DNA from: Chloroflexota bacterium
GTDB lineage: Bacteria; Chloroflexota; Dehalococcoidia; Lucifugimonadales; Australimonadaceae
DNA: 40,788 bases
NCBI GenBank assembly: GCA_022561985.1
Contig: JADFQE010000010.1
Location: 1 to 40,788, forward strand
Direction of reading: 5' to 3'
Both the position numbers and the translations under genes were made by a program. The notes beneath the pieces were generated by a model, which saw only the letters and a program-made list of their open reading frames with translations, did not search any database and was not told where the DNA came from. Positions 38,267 to 40,788 of the stretch are shown here, one piece after another; the stretch's first letter is position 1, and each line of letters begins with the position of its first letter.

Positions 38267-39070
38267 ATGGCTTCCCGCAATGAGGACCGGCTGCCCGACT
38301 TGGGGCCGAGCCAGGCCGCCGAAGTCCGATTGTTCTCTGAGCTGGCTTCGGTCGCTACCTCGCGCACCTCGTCGATGGGAGCGCTCCAGCAATGCCTCTA
38401 TCTGGTCTGCGCATACGTCGGCTGGCCGGTCGGCCACCTGTATCTCACGGCGTCGGACGCGTCAGGAGAGCTCGCGCCCAGCAAGGTGTGGTACCTCGCC
38501 GATCCAGAAGAGTTCGAGGTTCTCCGGTCAGTGACCGAAAAGACGCGTTTCTCCCCTGGTATTGGCTTGCCCGGACGTGTCTTGAGCTCAGGCGAGCCCG
38601 AGTGGATCCCAGACGTCCAGGAGGATGAGAACTTCCCCCGGGCACAGCTCGCCCAGGACATCGGTGTCCGCGGAGCATTCGCCTTCCCAGTACCCGCGAA
38701 GGGCCTTGGTGCGCGTTCTCGCTCACTACAGCTCGGGGGCAGACGGCACATCGTCCCCAAACACCTCGCAGTCTTCCTCGCTGAATCCCCGGCAATATCC
38801 CTCCTCCACGATCATCACTGCGCTCTCGTCCTCCACGGTGTCGATCGCCTCGCCGCAGACCGTGCCCGAGACGTTCGTCAGTTTGACGGACTCGACAACG
38901 CGGACTTCTCCACCGTCTCCGTCGGCAAAGGACTCATCTGTCCGGAACTCTGCTCCCGACGCCTCCCAGGCCACATCTACCAAGCCACACCCTTCCAGCT
39001 CGGTAACAAGAGTGGCCCGTCCGCAGAGCCAGAACGAAGGCTCGGTGACCCCATCACACAGCTCAGCTGA
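38267..39070 (+). CDS. GAF-domain protein, apparently truncated by a junction near 38.71 kb
   Basis: ATG 38267 with AAGGA ten bases upstream. Residues 1-145 form most of a sensor-kinase-type GAF domain: FSELASVATSRTSSMGALQQ, AYVGWPVGHLYLTASD, VWYLADPEEFEVLRSVTEK, FSPGIGLPGRVLSSGEPEWI and FPRAQLAQDIGVRGAFAFPV. After AFAFPVPAKGLG (about 38705), where the family continues with the last GAF strands and then usually a kinase or PAS module, the sequence turns into Arg/His-rich text lacking structure. From 38726 on, the opposite strand has better coding character. I infer that the sensor gene was cut by recombination and that translation runs into foreign DNA until 39070. Confidence 0.65.
   Translation: MASRNEDRLPDLGPSQAAEVRLFSELASVATSRTSSMGALQQCLYLVCAYVGWPVGHLYLTASDASGELAPSKVWYLADPEEFEVLRSVTEKTRFSPGIGLPGRVLSSGEPEWIPDVQEDENFPRAQLAQDIGVRGAFAFPVPAKGLGARSRSLQLGGRRHIVPKHLAVFLAESPAISLLHDHHCALVLHGVDRLAADRARDVRQFDGLDNADFSTVSVGKGLICPELCSRRLPGHIYQATPFQLGNKSGPSAEPERRLGDPITQLS
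38726..39061 (-). CDS. Hypothetical acidic, Cys-containing protein (111 aa)
   Basis: GTG 39061 is the only start in the frame after an in-frame TGA. The translation looks genuine: CDGVTEPSFWLCGRATLVTE, GLVDVAWEASGAEFRTDESF, EVRVVESVKLTNVSGTVCGE and MIVEEGYCRGFSEEDCEVFG, rich in Asp/Glu and alternating hydrophobic strands. It has six Cys but no clear metal motif. Codon third positions are GC-rich on this strand. It opposes the broken tail of the GAF gene. No family is recognised; a beta-rich small domain is likely. Confidence 0.5.
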   Translation of the reverse strand: MCDGVTEPSFWLCGRATLVTELEGCGLVDVAWEASGAEFRTDESFADGDGGEVRVVESVKLTNVSGTVCGEAIDTVEDESAVMIVEEGYCRGFSEEDCEVFGDDVPSAPEL

Positions 39071-39128
39071 TAGATCGGGCTAGCGTGGGAAGCACCGTTG
39101 AGGCGCGCCGGTCGTGCAGGGAAAAGTA

Positions 39129-39154
39129 GAAGCCCGGCCTTGCGACCGGGCTTC
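39129..39154 (-). terminator. Intrinsic terminator, minus strand
   Basis: GAAGCCCGG (39129-39137) and CCGGGCTTC (39146-39154) form a perfect 9-bp stem with an 8-base loop. Read on the minus strand the hairpin is followed by TACTTTT. It ends transcripts coming from the 39316 gene and separates them from the 38726 gene. Confidence 0.7.
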
Positions 39155-39315
39155 GGGACCCTTGGGCTACGCAGGGGGCATTACCCAAGAGGTCCTGCGC
39201 ACCACGCTAGAGCGCGGGCCTCCTCTGGCCTATCCCTCGGATGGGGGCATCGGACCTCGCCTGGACGAGTGATTTAGCCTGCCGTCTCAGGAGAGGCCTT
39301 CGGCGGAGCTACCAG

Positions 39316-39570
39316 CTATGCCCCTACCAGCCGCTCCACGAAGTCACGCGTCTCTGCAGGGAGGCGGGGAAACACCGCTATACCGATGACCGCGCCGAGC
39401 GCCAGGAGGACAAGGGCGATGAGCACGCGCACGGTCCATAGCTTCAACCAGCGGTAGGCCCCGAGAAGGCCGTCGGCTAACGCGCCAAAGGCTCCGCGCT
39501 CCTGGCGGCGGCGCGTCCGACTAACGTCCTCTGCCATCTCCCTGGCGCTGCGTCCCTTCACAGGCGGCAT
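39316..39570 (-). CDS. Small single-span membrane protein (84 aa)
   Basis: ATG 39570 chosen; GTG 39588 and ATG 39537 are alternatives, the latter having AGGGAG too close. A basic N terminus (REMAEDVSRTRRRQERG) precedes an amphipathic part and one long helix (VRVLIALVLLALGAVIGIAVF), then a short tail FPRLPAETRDFVERLVGA. No family is recognised. It is likely part of a minus-strand run with the PH-like gene, ending at the hairpin at 39129. Confidence 0.6.
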   Translation of the reverse strand: MPPVKGRSAREMAEDVSRTRRRQERGAFGALADGLLGAYRWLKLWTVRVLIALVLLALGAVIGIAVFPRLPAETRDFVERLVGA

Positions 39571-39905
39571 CGTCTGCCTGCCAGGCACTCACGTCAACGC
39601 CATGGGACGGTGGCTGCTGGCGCAGTCGCTTCTCGCCAGATAGTCATGGGGCGTGGATTCTCGCGCCCCGATCCTCGAAACGATACAGCTGGGATGTGCC
39701 TGTGGCGTCGAGCTTCTAGGAGGTGTGCTCGCGCACCGAATCAAGACGGCCGTCGCGCTGTTCGTAGCGCACCACCACGGACCCTCTTGCGCACCGCGCT
39801 GGCGTGAGGTACCCCGGCCTCCCGTTGGAGCAAGCCCCGTGGAGCGGCTGACGCCAGACCTCATCTGCGGCAGCGCATGGTGGGTTAAGAATGGTTTGTT
39901 TTCTG
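39571..39905. other. No gene supported
   Basis: Open frames exist on both strands (plus from about 39653, minus 39589-39864), but none has a ribosome site or a convincing translation. An AT-rich patch (GGTTAAGAATGGTTTGTTTT) lies near 39883-39902, just beyond the PH-like gene stop. Confidence 0.4.
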
Positions 39906-40379
39906 CTAGTTCTTCAGGCGCCTAGCTAGGCGGCGTCTGCGAGGTGTCGGCTTGGACCGCTCGACCCGCGGCGTTGGTTTCGGTGGCTCTTCTCTGGTAG
40001 GAAGACCGGCCTCTAAGTGAGAAAGGAAACCCTCGGGGTCCTTAGGCGTGATGACGAGCACCCCACCTCTCCGGCGATGTATTGACAACGCCTGGCCGCC
40101 CAGCGGCGTCCTCGCGAATCGGGCACTCAGCACATCCCTCAGGGGAACAACCCTCGTCCTTGGTGCCTGGTAGCGCGTGACCAAGACATCTTGGAACAAG
40201 TCGTAGCGAGTGTGCTTGGTGTACCAGAGGTAGAAGCCCACACTCAGGCCCGCCAGGACGAGTAGAGGGCCACCCCCCGAAAGCCCTAGTAGGAGCATCA
40301 GGCCCGCCACGAAAAGCAGGGTCAGGTTCCAGAGAGAGAAGCGAGGTGTGTCACTGTGGAGGGGCGTCACGGCCGCCAC
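39906..40379 (-). CDS. Membrane protein with bacterial PH-like domain
   Basis: 157 residues from GTG 40379; the GTG at 40370 is as likely. Two close hydrophobic helices (LWNLTLLFVAGLMLLLGL and PLLVLAGLSVGFYLWY) are followed by a compact beta domain, KHTRYDLFQDVLVTRYQAP, RTRVVPLRDVLSARFARTPL, ALSIHRRRGGVLVITPKDPE, the pattern of YdbT/bPH-type membrane PH proteins (Tyr-Asp-Leu-x-x-D-x-L, then LRDVxSARF). The C terminus is a Pro/Lys/Arg-rich tail (PKPTPRVERSKPTPRRRR). The cellular role of these proteins is poorly known. It sits in the minus-strand run 40788-39316. Confidence 0.7.
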   Translation of the reverse strand: MAAVTPLHSDTPRFSLWNLTLLFVAGLMLLLGLSGGGPLLVLAGLSVGFYLWYTKHTRYDLFQDVLVTRYQAPRTRVVPLRDVLSARFARTPLGGQALSIHRRRGGVLVITPKDPEGFLSHLEAGLPTREEPPKPTPRVERSKPTPRRRRLARRLKN

Positions 40380-40516
40380 GATATCACGGCCTGATTTGGA
40401 CGGGTTCGAATTTCACCCAACGAAGAAATGCGTGTCATTGAGCTCAATCATCGCGTGCTCCCATCTATGTCGGAACTTCTCTTCCCAGTCCCCTGCGCCG
40501 CCGTCACGCGAATGTC

Positions 40517-40788
40517 CTACGTCGCCAAGTCAAGGCATCGAAGCGACTCGGGGCGTGGCGTGGGTGTGGGTCGAGGTCTACCTGTAGGAGTCGGTCTGAG
40601 CGCGGGAGTCGGCGTGGGTGGCTGACTCCACGAAGGGATGAAAGCGAAAGAATGGGCGAGCTCTCTTTCAGCCGACGTCTCATTGGGGTACTCATAGCTG
40701 AGCACGTACATGAGTCCAGCCTGGGCCGCCAATAGCACTCGCCGGCGTTCGAACACCAGTTCCTTGCCTCGTGACCCATCGCCAAACC
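40517..40788 (-). CDS. C-terminal end of an unknown protein (cut by window edge)
   Basis: The frame is open from the right edge to TAG 40517. The translation begins GDGSRGKELVFERRRVLLAA, continues QAGLMYVLSYEYPNET and AERELAHSFAFIPSW, and ends with a Pro/Thr-rich tail (PPTPTPALRPTPTGRPRPTP) and ESLRCLDLAT. The first part has a well-ordered alpha/beta look, so it is probably the end of a real domain and not a short gene starting inside (GTG 40756 has no ribosome site). PT-rich tails recall the linker of the lipoprotein at 28784. The family is not recognised. Confidence 0.55.
   Translation of the reverse strand, partial: FGDGSRGKELVFERRRVLLAAQAGLMYVLSYEYPNETSAERELAHSFAFIPSWSQPPTPTPALRPTPTGRPRPTPTPRPESLRCLDLAT

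Noticed and set aside
39653-39925. A 90-codon plus-strand gene
   Set aside because: It has no ribosome site, no recognisable structure, and competes with an equally weak minus-strand frame.
40404-40421. Possible T-arm of a tRNA (GGGTTCGAAT)
   Set aside because: The bases after the loop do not pair to form a T stem and no other arms are found.

Overview
The window looks like chromosome from a high-GC, probably uncultured bacterium, most likely Chloroflexota of the SAR202/Dehalococcoidia type. This is an inference from gene content. The clues are a lipoprotein with a Pro/Thr-rich linker after the lipobox, many VOC-fold proteins, LLM-type flavin oxidoreductases, paired amidohydrolases, a CaiB-type CoA-transferase, dienelactone hydrolases, an orphan Rieske oxygenase, and a zinc-ribbon/cyclase/AAA/TPR signalling giant. 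No rRNA, CRISPR array or complete tRNA was found.

1-10.5 kb: an MFS exporter (cut by the left edge), an O-methyltransferase with a small unknown partner, a VOC protein, an EndoQ-like PHP nuclease, an acetolactate synthase large subunit without its small subunit, another VOC protein, a metallo-beta-lactamase-fold protein with eroded metal ligands, a CoA-transferase translationally coupled to an alpha/beta hydrolase, and a tandem DUF427 protein. Several genes have readable sigma70-type promoters.

10.5-18.6 kb: one plus-strand signalling operon, the most notable system here. In order it encodes a class-II-like cAMP phosphodiesterase, a 1217-residue class III cyclase with zinc ribbons, an AAA ATPase and TPRs, a response regulator fused to a thioredoxin-reductase-like flavoprotein that contains no cysteine, a half-cyclase lacking both metal aspartates, and a histidine kinase with an N-terminal cyclic-nucleotide-binding domain. 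Synthesis, breakdown and sensing of cyclic nucleotide, phosphorelay and a flavin oxidoreductase are thus in one transcription unit, closed by a long hairpin.

18.6-32.9 kb: mostly catabolic genes. These are two dienelactone hydrolases, two LLM/F420-type genes (LLM oxidoreductase and split-barrel protein), a small membrane protein, two VOC proteins, an Asp-box beta-propeller, an unusually short E2 acyltransferase that appears to start at CTG, two coupled amidohydrolases (one with a degenerate metal site), an HPP-like membrane protein, two substrate-binding proteins without permeases, and a Rieske oxygenase. Short tandem or palindromic repeats lie between the operons.

32.9-40.8 kb: an accessory region of different texture. 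It holds three adjacent small single-helix membrane proteins, a methyltransferase, gene remnants, a 46-bp 3' fragment of tRNA-Ala that looks like an integration scar, palindrome clusters, an aldo/keto reductase + LLM operon, a GAF gene that loses its fold part-way, and a minus-strand block of small unknown, membrane and PH-domain-like genes running off the right edge. I read this as one or more integrated elements and their junctions.
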